The position numbers were made by a program, and so were the translations under genes. The notes under the pieces are model-generated. The model was not told where the DNA came from and made no database searches. It saw only the letters and a program-made list of their open reading frames with translations. Shown here in pieces: positions 43,869-51,292 of a stretch of 64,000 nt of DNA. The stretch is from Fuscovulum sp. (lineage in GTDB: Bacteria; Pseudomonadota; Alphaproteobacteria; Rhodobacterales; Rhodobacteraceae): positions 1,756,501-1,820,500 of the forward strand of contig CP136571.1 in the NCBI GenBank assembly GCA_035192965.1. Reading direction: 5' to 3'. Numbering within the stretch: the first letter of the stretch is position 1; each line of letters starts with the position of its first letter.

Positions 43869-44584
43869 CCGAACCCCTGTTCCGCAGTGACGCCTATCTG
43901 CGCGAGGCCACGGCCATCGTGATCGGCCATACCGCCGAAGGTGGGGTGATCTGCGACAGAAGCCTGTTCTATGCCACGGGCGGCGGACAGCCCGGCGATT
44001 CTGGCACCCTGTTCTGGGACGGCGGGCAACTCTCCATCGCCACCGCCGTCAAGGCCGAGGGGGGCGCCATCGCACTGGTGCCAGCCGAACCTGCGCCGAT
44101 GCCGCCGGTCGGCTGCACCGTGGTCCAGCGGCTGGATTGGGACCGCCGCCACCGCCACATGCGCGTGCATACGGCGCTGCACCTTTTGTCAGTTGTGATC
44201 CCGCTGCCGGTCACCGGCGGCCAGATCGGCGCCGAACGTGGGCGGCTGGATTTCGACATGCCAGATCCGCCCGAAGATGTGCAGATGCTGGAAGACCGGC
44301 TGAACGCCCTGATCGGGCTGGACCTGCCGGTATCGGACAGCTGGATCACCGATGCCGAACTGGCCGCCAATCCCGGTCTCGTCAAGACGATGTCGGTCCA
44401 TCCCCCGGTGGGGCAGGGCCGCGTGCGGCTGGTCCGCATCGGCACCGGGCCGACTCAGGTCGACCTGCAACCCTGCGGCGGCACCCACGTCGCCCGCACC
44501 GCCGAGATCGGGCGGGTCGAGATCGGCAAGATCGAAAAGAAGGGCCGTCAGAACCGCCGCGTGTCGATCACCCTGCTGGAGTGA
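43865..44584 (+). CDS. Alanyl-tRNA editing protein (AlaX type)
   Basis: 239 residues. It resembles the editing domain of alanyl-tRNA synthetase: FYATGGGQPGDSGTLFWDGG, HMRVHTALHLLSVV with the HxxxH zinc motif, VDLQPCGGTHVARTAEIG with the distal Cys-x-x-x-His zinc pair, and GRQNRRVSITL. AlaX removes Ser or Gly mischarged on tRNA-Ala. It is joined to the channel gene by an ATGA overlap and lies just upstream of tRNA-Ser. Confidence 0.9.
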   Translation: MTEPLFRSDAYLREATAIVIGHTAEGGVICDRSLFYATGGGQPGDSGTLFWDGGQLSIATAVKAEGGAIALVPAEPAPMPPVGCTVVQRLDWDRRHRHMRVHTALHLLSVVIPLPVTGGQIGAERGRLDFDMPDPPEDVQMLEDRLNALIGLDLPVSDSWITDAELAANPGLVKTMSVHPPVGQGRVRLVRIGTGPTQVDLQPCGGTHVARTAEIGRVEIGKIEKKGRQNRRVSITLLE

Positions 44585-44649
44585 ACGTCGAAATTGACCG
44601 CCGCAGGCCCCTTGCGCCTCTGGTTTCCAACGCTTATGGAGTGCCGGAC

Positions 44650-44739
44650 GGACAGTTGGCCGAGTGGTCGAAGGCGCACGCCTGGAAAGTGTGTAGGCGG
44701 GGAACCGTCTCGAGGGTTCGAATCCCTCACTGTCCGCCA
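44650..44739 (+). tRNA. tRNA-Ser (GGA)
   Basis: Acceptor GGACAGT pairs with ACTGTCC; discriminator G; CCA is encoded. Anticodon stem CACGC/GTGTG encloses loop CTGGAAA, anticodon GGA. A long variable arm (TAGGCGGGGAACCGTCTC) and T-arm GAGGGTTCGAATCCCTC confirm serine. Its 3' end is the left half of the 16-bp att repeat, so the gene remains complete after insertion of the 9-kb element. Confidence 0.95.
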
Positions 44740-44740
44740 T
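44725..44740 (+). repeat. attL: 16-bp direct repeat at the tRNA-Ser 3' end
   Basis: CCTCACTGTCCGCCAT, covering the T-arm/acceptor 3' strand and CCA of tRNA-Ser plus one base. The identical sequence is at 53774-53789. Bases on either side differ between the copies, so the repeat is exactly 16 bp. Confidence 0.92.
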
Positions 44741-45254
44741 TTTTCATACCTAACGTATTGATTTTATTGGGTCCGCTCCTGGCCTATCCCCCAAAAAATC
44801 CCCCAATTGAACCCGGCTTGCCCCGTATCGGGGCGGATTTTGCCGGACTTGGGGCGGCTCACAATCGCGTGACAGGATAGGCGACAGGTCGGGCTAATCC
44901 CCTCCGCAAGGGCATTTGGCTTCACGGTCACGGGGCCAGCTTCCCCGGATAATGCGGCGCGGGGGCGTATTTGGAAGCGGCCCTATCGGCTCCGGCACCA
45001 ATGAACGCAAATGAAAGCATCGCAACGGTAAGCCGCCCGCTTCTCCGGCGTCCGAAAACTCGACAGGCGGTCAGGCTTAGGCGAAGGGGTAGGTGCATTG
45101 CACCCAGCCCTACGCGCGTAGCGGATACCTTGCCGCAAGGTATAACCACGGGGGTTAACCCCGCGCCCAAAAGGAAAGCCCCCGCGCTGGGCAGGGGCTT
45201 TGGGTATCTCCAGATTTGGACAGCCCTAAGGCGGGGGCGTTTCATATTGCCGGA
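44741..45254. other. Non-coding left end of the element with hairpins and integrase-arm-like motifs
   Basis: No convincing gene in 514 bases. Near the left it has CTATCCCCCAA (44784-44794), ATCCCCCAATTG (44798-44809) and TTGCCGGACTT (44840-44850), each repeated at the right end. Further in are a perfect hairpin ATACCTTGCCGCAAGGTAT (45125-45143), the palindrome GGGGTTAACCCC (45151-45162) and a terminator-like stem AAAGCCCC/GGGGCTTT (45175-45201) that would end the minus-strand small-gene array. Confidence 0.6.
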
Positions 45255-45467
45255 TTATCCGGCATTACCCCTTCGCGGCACTACCCCCAGCCGTTCCGCC
45301 GCCTCCGCAGCGTCCCTAACCTCTAGGGCCAGCCGCTCCGCAACGGTCAGGATTGCCGCAAGCCCCGTTGCCCTATCCTCTGGGCCTAAGCTGCTTTCGG
45401 TCACGCATTGCGCCGCGACTAGAAGGCCGTGAAGGTCGGAAGCCTTCGCCCATGTTGTCGGCTCCAT
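45255..45467 (-). CDS. Small element protein D, paralogue of its neighbour
   Basis: 70 residues, MEPTTWAKASDLHGLLVAAQ, then GLAAILTVAERLALEVRDAA. It aligns with the upstream 62-residue product (LHxLL-x-AA, then GLxxxLTxAER). All-helical, no known domain. It is the last of four small minus-strand genes and is followed by a terminator-like stem. Confidence 0.6.
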   Translation of the reverse strand: MEPTTWAKASDLHGLLVAAQCVTESSLGPEDRATGLAAILTVAERLALEVRDAAEAAERLGVVPRRGNAG

Positions 45468-45470
45468 ATC

Positions 45471-45659
45471 TCACCTATCCACTTGCGAAAGAAGTTCATC
45501 CGCCACCCGCTCCGCAGCGGTCAACACTCCGCTTAGGCCGTGCATCGCTAGATGGTCGGTATCGGCATGGTCGCGCAGGAAAGACGCGGCCCTAAGCAAC
45601 GCCTGCAAATGTGCGCACATATCCCAAGCCGCCGCCCATTCCTTCCTATCCTCGGTCAT
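45471..45659 (-). CDS. Small element protein C
   Basis: 62 residues from ATG 45659, which overlaps the preceding stop (ATGA). It reads AAAWDMCAHLQALLRAASFL and LSGVLTAAERVADELLSQVD, the same pattern as protein D. A longer start at 45674 is possible but lacks the overlap seen between the other genes in this set. Function unknown. Confidence 0.6.
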   Translation of the reverse strand: MTEDRKEWAAAWDMCAHLQALLRAASFLRDHADTDHLAMHGLSGVLTAAERVADELLSQVDR

Positions 45660-45862
45660 GTGCGGGCCTTCCATTCTGCATCGTGACAGGCTTGCGCGGC
45701 GTCGATTGCGTCCCGCAACACCTCCACCAGCGTTACAAACCGTTGCGCCTCAGGGTCGCCAGACGAAAGGTAGCTATTGGCCTCTGCTAGGTCAGCAATC
45801 GCGCTTGCAAGGTGTTTGGCGCGGCTAAGTTTCATATCGGTCTCGCCGTGCGCTTCCATCAT
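45656..45862 (-). CDS. Small element protein B
   Basis: 68 residues from ATG 45862, again in an ATGA overlap with the preceding gene. It is helical (AKHLASAIADLAEANSYLSS, then LVEVLRDAIDAAQACHD). Similarity to C and D is weaker but the size, helix layout and coupling are the same. Function unknown. Confidence 0.55.
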   Translation of the reverse strand: MMEAHGETDMKLSRAKHLASAIADLAEANSYLSSGDPEAQRFVTLVEVLRDAIDAAQACHDAEWKART

Positions 45863-46041
45863 GCACCGCCTTTCGTGTTATCCGCCATCGCGACCCTAAT
45901 CAGTTGCAGGGCCTTTGCCAGACGGTCGGAAGCGTGAAGGGCAGCGGCGGCGGCTCCAGCGTGTCCGCTTTCTGCAATCAGGTCGCAAAGGTCGCGGGCG
46001 AATCCGACTTCATCGGAAGCGGCTAGAAGTGGGTCGGTCAT
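45859..46041 (-). CDS. Small element protein A
   Basis: 60 residues from ATG 46041 behind AGAGAGGAAAG, the first of the four coupled small genes. It reads DEVGFARDLCDLIAESGHAG and ALHASDRLAKALQLIRVAM. An upstream in-frame start at 46095 is less likely because it lacks a ribosome site. Function unknown. Confidence 0.55.
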   Translation of the reverse strand: MTDPLLAASDEVGFARDLCDLIAESGHAGAAAAALHASDRLAKALQLIRVAMADNTKGGA

Positions 46042-46109
46042 GTCTTTCCTCTCTCTTGCGTGAAAGTTAGGGGGGGTCTCCGCAATTTTGCGCACACCCC
46101 CGGCGATGG

Positions 46110-46421
46110 TCAGGCGGCGCGGCGGTCCAGTTCGCGGCGCAGAAAGCTAATCCGCTCTTGTCTCTGCCAGCCTAGGCGGGCGTCGGAATTTTCCAGCCAG
46201 TCCAGTTCGGCGCGAAGTTCGGCAACGGTTGTGCGGGCCATCGCTTCGGCATGGGCAGCGGCGGCGCGGATAGCTTCGGCGGCTTGGCGGGCCTTTTCCT
46301 TTGCATCCCACCAAACCGATTTCAGCGCGCGGGAAAGGCGTTGCCCCCACGTTTCACGGTTGCCAGCGAAGCGGCGGGCGATGGTCCAGGCGGCTTGCAT
46401 AACGGCGCGGCGGTCAATCAT
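46110..46421 (-). CDS. Helical hypothetical protein, divergent from the HTH regulator
   Basis: 103 residues, strongly helical and rich in Ala/Arg/Glu: AKEKARQAAEAIRAAAAHAE and TVAELRAELDWLENSDARLG. No known domain. It is transcribed away from the regulator gene across 106 bases that contain the ATAGAT/ATCTAT repeats, so it is probably under that regulator's control. Confidence 0.6.
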   Translation of the reverse strand: MIDRRAVMQAAWTIARRFAGNRETWGQRLSRALKSVWWDAKEKARQAAEAIRAAAAHAEAMARTTVAELRAELDWLENSDARLGWQRQERISFLRRELDRRAA

Positions 46422-46443
46422 GGCGGTTGCCCTATCGGTTTCG

Positions 46444-46513
46444 ATAGATTATCTATAATCAATGATAGACAGTCTTGCAATAGGCTATCTATCAAGCGCA
46501 ATAGATTTTCTAT
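46444..46513. promoter_or_regulatory. Operator-like ATAGAT/ATCTAT repeat cluster
   Basis: Within 70 bases: ATAGATTATCTAT (46444-46456, perfect palindrome), ATGATAGAC (~46462), GGCTATCTATCAA (~46483) and ATAGATTTTCTATCAA (46501-46516). The cluster lies in the AT-rich divergent region ahead of the HTH regulator. It looks like a set of binding sites for that protein, as in phage-type immunity regions. Confidence 0.6.
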
Positions 46514-46527
46514 CAAAGGGGCTTCCG

Positions 46528-46770
46528 ATGAATGGGGAACAGATAAGGGCCGCCCGGTCCCTGCTAGGTTGGACGGCTTCCGATTTGGCGGAACAGTCCG
46601 GGGTCAGCTATCCGACAATCCAGCGGCTAGACGCCACGAAAGGGCCAGTAGGGGGCCGCCATGATACCGTTGAAGCCATCCGCCGCGCCTTTGAAGCGCA
46701 GGGCGTCCAGTTCCTAGAAGCTGGGTCAGTATCGGTCGGGGCGGGCGTTGCGGTTCGCGGGGGCGTGTAG
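46528..46770 (+). CDS. XRE-type HTH regulator of the element
   Basis: 80 residues from ATG 46528 (MNGEQIRAARSLLGWTASDL), an HTH of the Cro/CI type: LGWTASDLAEQSGVSYPTIQ, RLDATKG, then HDTVEAIRRAFEAQGVQFLE. This is a form common as small repressors in Rhodobacteraceae. The start is chosen because it matches the family and sits right after the operator-like cluster. Its TAG overlaps the GTG of the next gene. Confidence 0.8.
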   Translation: MNGEQIRAARSLLGWTASDLAEQSGVSYPTIQRLDATKGPVGGRHDTVEAIRRAFEAQGVQFLEAGSVSVGAGVAVRGGV

Positions 46771-46994
46771 TGTCACGGTCACGGCGCAAAACCCCGATTG
46801 CATCCTTTTTCACAGCCGCCAGTGAAAAGGCGTTCAAGTCCTTCGCGCATAGGTCGGAACGGCGCGGGGTTAAGATTGCACTAACGGAAGGCGAAGAACC
46901 CCCAGCGCCAAAAGAGTTCGGCAATCCTTGGGATGGGCCGAAAGATGGGCGGATGTGGTTTGGTGATACCCCGGACAAGAAATTGCGGAAGTGA
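46770..46994 (+). CDS. Small basic hypothetical protein coupled to the HTH regulator
   Basis: 74 residues from GTG 46770, overlapping the regulator stop by one base. Basic N-terminus (MSRSRRKTPIASFFTAASEK) and KEFGNPWDGPKDGRMWFGD near the C-terminus. No domain recognised. Overlap suggests that it works with the regulator. It converges with the minus-strand gene ending at 47039. Confidence 0.6.
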   Translation: MSRSRRKTPIASFFTAASEKAFKSFAHRSERRGVKIALTEGEEPPAPKEFGNPWDGPKDGRMWFGDTPDKKLRK

Positions 46995-47038
46995 CAGGCC
47001 GGGGTTGCCGTGAAGGCGTGACAATCCCGGCCCTTGGG

Positions 47039-47242
47039 TCACTCGCCCGCCATTGCATTGCACCGCGCCTCAAAGGCTTCGGCGGTCTCGCCCTCCAGCC
47101 GCGTGACGCTCTCAAATTGCTTCCCCACCTTCACAAATGCCCCGCCCGGTTCTCCGTCACCCACTAGGAAAATGACGCTAGGGCCACCAGCGGCGGCGCT
47201 GGGCGCATTGCGTTCTAGGGCTTCCAATCGTCTCCGCAGCAT
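47039..47242 (-). CDS. Small LEA-module protein 4
   Basis: 67 residues from ATG 47242 in a TAATG overlap with the preceding gene. It begins MLRRRLEALERNAPS, the same basic/Leu-x-x-Leu-Glu start seen in three other genes of this block, then SVIFLVGDGEPGG and LEGETAEAFEARCNAM. Function unknown; a short N-terminal coiled coil is likely. Confidence 0.58.
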   Translation of the reverse strand: MLRRRLEALERNAPSAAAGGPSVIFLVGDGEPGGAFVKVGKQFESVTRLEGETAEAFEARCNAMAGE

Positions 47243-47430
47243 TACCGCTCCCCCGCCTTTAGGGCTTCCATCGTCGCAATCATCTCCGCCCTTGCGCTTT
47301 CGTCGCCCGCCGCAATCCGCGCGCCCATAGCCTCCAGCCATGCGACAATGGCTTGAAAGGCCGCGTCCGCGTCCGGGTCCGGCGCTTGTCCCCGCGCGGC
47401 CTCCAGCTTCGCAATCCTGCCCTTAAGCAT
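47242..47430 (-). CDS. Small LEA-module protein 3
   Basis: 62 residues from ATG 47430, which overlaps the preceding gene by eight bases. It begins MLKGRIAKLEAARGQAPDPD, then an acidic helix (FQAIVAWLEAMGARIAAGDE). Unknown function, same N-terminal module as its neighbours. Confidence 0.58.
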   Translation of the reverse strand: MLKGRIAKLEAARGQAPDPDADAAFQAIVAWLEAMGARIAAGDESARAEMIATMEALKAGER

Positions 47431-47794
47431 CTTCGCCCTCCAGCATGTCCCGCAGCCCGCCAATAATGCCCGCCGCCTCTTGTGCCGTGCAATTCAGGGG
47501 GAAGTTGCGCCACTCGATTACAGCCTTCACGAAAACCAGTTCCCTTAGTTCCGGGTCAGCTTCCAAGCGGCCTATGGCGCGGGCGTCCGCCCCAGTTATG
47601 GGGGCGTCATCCACCGGCTTGCCGTTGTGCCTTTGGAAGTAAACCAGCGCCTCCAATGCCTCCGCCCGGTCCCAGCCCAGCGCCGCCATGCCATCGGCCA
47701 GCGTCTCCAGTTGCCGCAAAACGCCCTCCGAAAGCGGTTCGACAGGATCCCCTGACACCGCTTCCAGCTTCGCCAATCGTTGCTTAAGGCTCAT
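47423..47794 (-). CDS. LEA-module protein 2
   Basis: 123 residues from ATG 47794, coupled by ATGA to the DUF5681 gene. It begins MSLKQRLAKLEAVSGDPVEP, then ALEALVYFQRHNGKPVDD, ITGADARAIGRLEADPELRE and EAAGIIGGLRDMLEGE. The frame is open further upstream but that part is antisense-like. Function unknown. Confidence 0.62.
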   Translation of the reverse strand: MSLKQRLAKLEAVSGDPVEPLSEGVLRQLETLADGMAALGWDRAEALEALVYFQRHNGKPVDDAPITGADARAIGRLEADPELRELVFVKAVIEWRNFPLNCTAQEAAGIIGGLRDMLEGEDA

Positions 47795-48231
47795 TCCTTG
47801 CCCCCTTCCAGCGCCGCAATCCGCGCCTCCAGTTCGGTTGTTTCCAGCGTTCGGCGGTAGGTCTCGACAAGCCCCATGATATGCGCGCCTTCGGTCGGGG
47901 TCAGGTCGCCCAGCGCCACCGCCTCCAGCACCGCAGCCGCCGCCCGTGCCGCATCCTTCGCGGTCTCCATTGCGGGCAACGTGAAAGTAACGGGCGCATC
48001 CTTGCGGGGCGGCGCTATCCGCTCCAGACACAAGCGCAAGGCCGTTGAATCTCCCTCTAGGGCCATCGTCACGGCTTGCCGGGTCAGGGCTTCGGCTTCA
48101 CCGTCCAGAAGGGCTAGGGCGGCTTGTGTGGCCCTATGGCGGCTCCCTTGCGGGCGTCCGGGGTTGCCGGGTCCAAACCGCCCCGACTTGTCGCGGCCTT
48201 CCGTTGTGCCGCCGTTTTTACGGGTAGTCAT
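47791..48231 (-). CDS. DUF5681 domain protein
   Basis: 146 residues. GRDKSGRFGPGNPGRPQGSR is the DUF5681 hallmark, followed by ATQAALALLDGEAEALTRQA, DSTALRLCLERIAPPRKDAP and a C-terminal LEARIAALEGG. In many alphaproteobacterial prophages such genes stand near the terminase, so a DNA-packaging-related role has been proposed. Here no large terminase is present, which fits a satellite that borrows packaging from a helper. ATGA overlaps at both ends. Confidence 0.78.
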   Translation of the reverse strand: MTTRKNGGTTEGRDKSGRFGPGNPGRPQGSRHRATQAALALLDGEAEALTRQAVTMALEGDSTALRLCLERIAPPRKDAPVTFTLPAMETAKDAARAAAAVLEAVALGDLTPTEGAHIMGLVETYRRTLETTELEARIAALEGGKE

Positions 48232-48428
48232 TCTAGCCCCCTTTGGGTCTCAGCAAGTTCGATGATTTCGTGAAGGTCAGCGTCCGAAAGCGAAGCGGGG
48301 AAAGTCCCGGCCTCCATCGCGGCCATGACGCGCAAGTGTAATTCGTGCGGCAATTCCAGCGGGGCGGAAGCTGGGGCGGCTATCGGGCGGGTAGCCTCCA
48401 GCCGCGCAAGTCGCCTTTCAAGCGTCAT
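48228..48428 (-). CDS. Small LEA-module protein 1
   Basis: 66 residues from ATG 48428, overlapping the preceding gene by 11 bases. It begins MTLERRLARLEATRPIAAPA, then ELHLRVMAAMEAGTFPASLS and DADLHEIIELAETQ. It shares the RLAxLEA start with three other products of this block. Confidence 0.58.
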   Translation of the reverse strand: MTLERRLARLEATRPIAAPASAPLELPHELHLRVMAAMEAGTFPASLSDADLHEIIELAETQRGLE

Positions 48429-48915
48429 CCCGCACCCCCTTTTCCGGGTCGCCATCCGTCACTTGTGTTTTGCCCGTGCCATCTATCCAGACGCGCCCCG
48501 ATGCCCTTAGACGCGCCTCCGCTTGCCAAGCCCGCGTAGCACCCCACCGCAGCGCAGTTGCCGCCGCCCCGTAGGTGCTGGGGCCGTGAAGGCGAAGCCA
48601 TGCAAGTAGGGTTTCCGGGTCGCTTTCCGATGGGGCCGCTTGGACAGGCTCCACCCTCTCCGACACCCTGACAGAACCCGACAAAACCCCCGGCGCAGGC
48701 TTTGCCGGGTCAGGGACACCCGACAAAACCCGACGAAACCTAGTCTCGACAGGCGGGGCTATTTCATCGCTCCGCAGTTCCGCGCGGGCGGCTTCCCCCT
48801 CAGGGACACCCGACGAAACCTGACATAACCCAAGGGCCGATGGGGCGGGGTTTTCCTCCCCGCCTTTCGCGCCATTCCATCCAGCCTTGCGGGCCGCTTC
48901 CAGCCATCTAGTCAC
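48418..48915 (-). CDS. Element protein with repeat-bearing linker and winged-helix-like C-terminus
   Basis: 165 residues from GTG 48915 (GTGA overlap with the DUF3987 gene). The middle contains three similar stretches, CQVSSGVPEGEA, RFRRVLSGVPDP and GVLSGSVRV, which come from the GTTTTGTCGGG-type DNA repeat. The C-terminal part (LLAWLRLHGPSTYGAAATAL, RWGATRAWQAEARLRASGRV) looks like a winged-helix DNA-binding domain. It may act in replication with the neighbouring ATPase. Not otherwise recognised. Confidence 0.6.
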   Translation of the reverse strand: MTRWLEAARKAGWNGAKGGEENPAPSALGLCQVSSGVPEGEAARAELRSDEIAPPVETRFRRVLSGVPDPAKPAPGVLSGSVRVSERVEPVQAAPSESDPETLLAWLRLHGPSTYGAAATALRWGATRAWQAEARLRASGRVWIDGTGKTQVTDGDPEKGVRDDA

Positions 48916-50411
48916 CGGGGAACCTCCCTCAGCAATTGCGGGTTAACCGTGTATCGGCGTTCGGGCCGTCCGCCCTTGGCGCTATCGTCCGGGGGAACAA
49001 AGCGGATGCACTCCGCATCTTCCAACAAGGATAGAACCGGGGTTAGTTCCGCGCTTGTCGTTAGTCCGGCAAGTTCGCACCGCAGGACTTCGCGGGCCGT
49101 GAATGTGGTAAGCCGATGGTCGCGGATATGCTGCACCAGCCGCCTTGCCGCGCGCTCTTGTGGGGTCAAGCCGTCCGCATAAGCCCGCCGCGCCATTGGC
49201 AGAAGATACGCCTCCACCAGATGGGCGGCGCGGGCGAAGTGTCCTGCCGTGATTTCACGCGGCTCCGCTTGCCCTTCCGCCGCCATGTCCAGAAATGCCA
49301 GCACCAGCGCAATCCGCGCGGCATAGCCCGCCATCTTCCCGACGAATGACAGCAACAGCCCTTCGGCGTCCCGTTCCCAATCGGCAACGGCAACGCGGAA
49401 GTCGTGCATCATGTCCGCAGCTTCGCCCGTGAAGGGAACAATCCAAGGCCGTTCCCGCCCCGCCTCATTCGTCACCATTTGCAGCGACAGAAGCCGCGCA
49501 AAGGCCGCTTCAATCATGGCGCTATCTGCAAAGCGGTCAGCCCGCATAACTGGCATAGGGTCGGGCCAGATGGGCAGAAGCCGCGCTAACAAGCCGTCAT
49601 CATCCACCTTGATTAGAAGCGATTTCAGTTTGTCGGGTTGGATGCCACCCAGCACCCCGATTGACAGCCGTTCGATAGTTACCGGGTCGCGTGACATTCG
49701 TTCGACAGTGAAGCCGCCGCCGCCCCATGCCTCCAGCCAAAACGGGCGGTCATTACCCCCGCTTGAATAACGCGTCATCCCTTGCAGCCATCCGGCAAGT
49801 TCGTCGCGCATTTGCAGCGTTCCGCGCGGTTGCCGCGAAAGGATATGGGCCAGCTTTTCAATGGTCCCGTCATTCACGACAAGCCGCGTCATATGGGGTT
49901 GTTCGCCGGGGTCTGCCATCTCAGGCTTGGACGGCGTTTGGATGCCCTTTTTGATTGCGTCTCGAACGCGTTCGCGCCAATCGGTTTCGGCAATCTTGGC
50001 GACTTCCGCCCGTTCGGCCCACTCTGCCCGCTCCGCTTCGGCGGCTTGCCGGATAGGGGCCTCCACCCGGCGCAACGGTTCTAGCACCGCGTCCAGTGCG
50101 GGGCTTTTCCCGGCGCTGGGCCTTCCAATGCAGATGCACCAGATTATCGGCGGGACTTTCCAGCTTTCATTTGGGGCCGCCCAGCGCGCATTGCCAATCA
50201 AAGCACCCGCGACAGACAGTAAGCCCGCGAAAACATAATCCGCAGGCGCAGCCTTTGACCGTGCCGCATCCTTCACCCAGCGGGCCAGCACCGGGCCTAG
50301 AACGTCATCTAAGGGCAAGACAGGCGCGGGGGGAAGTTCATTGCGGATAAAGCGGCTATGGGGCTTGGGCCAATCAGGCTCAAAGGGGATGGGTTGCAGT
50401 TGCGCGTTCAT
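48912..50411 (-). CDS. DUF3987 replicative ATPase/helicase-like protein
   Basis: 499 residues. A DUF3987 protein: YVFAGLLSVAGALIGNARWA, Walker A ICIGRPSAGKSPALDAVLEP, MRDELAGWLQGMTRYSSGGN, SIGVLGGIQPDKLKSLL. Such proteins are found next to primases in satellites, prophages and plasmids and are taken as replication helicases. It overlaps the primase gene (ATGA at 50411-50408) and the gene downstream. A C-terminal winged-helix is likely (HIRDHRLTTFTAREVLRCEL). Confidence 0.82.
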   Translation of the reverse strand: MNAQLQPIPFEPDWPKPHSRFIRNELPPAPVLPLDDVLGPVLARWVKDAARSKAAPADYVFAGLLSVAGALIGNARWAAPNESWKVPPIIWCICIGRPSAGKSPALDAVLEPLRRVEAPIRQAAEAERAEWAERAEVAKIAETDWRERVRDAIKKGIQTPSKPEMADPGEQPHMTRLVVNDGTIEKLAHILSRQPRGTLQMRDELAGWLQGMTRYSSGGNDRPFWLEAWGGGGFTVERMSRDPVTIERLSIGVLGGIQPDKLKSLLIKVDDDGLLARLLPIWPDPMPVMRADRFADSAMIEAAFARLLSLQMVTNEAGRERPWIVPFTGEAADMMHDFRVAVADWERDAEGLLLSFVGKMAGYAARIALVLAFLDMAAEGQAEPREITAGHFARAAHLVEAYLLPMARRAYADGLTPQERAARRLVQHIRDHRLTTFTAREVLRCELAGLTTSAELTPVLSLLEDAECIRFVPPDDSAKGGRPERRYTVNPQLLREVPR

Positions 50412-51292
50412 GCCGCCACCGCCTTTCCTGTAAGCATGTCGTTGAAGTCGGGGTAGCAGTCGGGCGGCGTTAGAATTGACACCGCCCAGCCAAGCGACGT
50501 TGCCCGCTCTGCCAGTGCAAAGGCCGCGTCTCCACCCGGCTTGCCGTTGTCTCGCCCGATAATCAGTGAACCGGGAACGGGGGGCAGGGACAGGCCGCGA
50601 AGGCCGGAAGTGCTACCACCTGCCCAAAGGGTAAACGGGCCATCCAGCAAGCCGCACAAGAGGCTTAGTGCGGTTTCTATGCCCTCTGCCACCACAAGCC
50701 GCCCGCCACCCTCAGACAGCCGGATAGCGCCGCCCTTGTTTGTCCCCCACATTGCCTTTTGTGTCGGTATGTCCGCCTTCCCCGTGCCATCGGGCTTAAT
50801 CCAGGTTCTATGAACCGCGAAACCTTCACAGCCTTGATATAGCGCCACCATTGCAGGATGCCGTTGCGCGGTAGGACCATGGAAGCAATCCCGCTTGAAG
50901 CGCAGCGTCGGGGGCAGGGCGCAAGTTATCCCGCGCCCCCTTAGGTAACGCTCTGCAATCGTCCCCTCTATCGGCATGGATGCCAGCCAAAGGCGTTCGG
51001 CTTGCTCCGCCCGCTTCGCCTCCAGCGCCCGCCGTTCGGCTTCACGGCGCATTATTTCCGCCGGGTCCGGGGGCGTGAAGTCACCGGGGGCGATGCCAGC
51101 CGCCGCCGCAATGTCGCGGAAGCTGCATTGTGTTTTCTTGCAATCTGCCAAAAGGCGGGAATCGCCGTCCGCAAGGGTCAGGGCGTTTTGGTCCTTGCGG
51201 CGGTCAGGTTGGCAGACAGGGCAAGGCGCAACGCCATAGCGCCCATGCCAGCGCCCGCCTAGCTGCATGGTCAGGGAACGGGCGTCAATCAT
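50408..51292 (-). CDS. Toprim-domain DNA primase of the element
   Basis: 294 residues from ATG 51292 (MIDARSLTMQLGGRWHGRYG). A zinc-finger-like set (PCPVC near residue 26, then DCKKTQCSF) precedes a connector (MPIEGTIAERYLRGRGI) and a Toprim domain (LVVAEGIETALSLLCGLLDG with the catalytic Glu, SLIIGRDNGKPGGDAAF with the Asp). The second Toprim motif reads RDN rather than DxD, a known variation. The longer frame upstream overlaps two other genes and is not used. Confidence 0.85.
   Translation of the reverse strand: MIDARSLTMQLGGRWHGRYGVAPCPVCQPDRRKDQNALTLADGDSRLLADCKKTQCSFRDIAAAAGIAPGDFTPPDPAEIMRREAERRALEAKRAEQAERLWLASMPIEGTIAERYLRGRGITCALPPTLRFKRDCFHGPTAQRHPAMVALYQGCEGFAVHRTWIKPDGTGKADIPTQKAMWGTNKGGAIRLSEGGGRLVVAEGIETALSLLCGLLDGPFTLWAGGSTSGLRGLSLPPVPGSLIIGRDNGKPGGDAAFALAERATSLGWAVSILTPPDCYPDFNDMLTGKAVAA

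Noticed and set aside
45121..45201. CRISPR-like or repeat array from the successive hairpins
   Set aside because: The hairpins are all different and not regularly spaced; no direct-repeat/spacer pattern is present anywhere in the window.
44928..45245. Possible 105-residue minus-strand gene at the left end of the element
   Set aside because: No ribosome site, no overlap with neighbours, odd composition, and it covers hairpins and a terminator-like stem.
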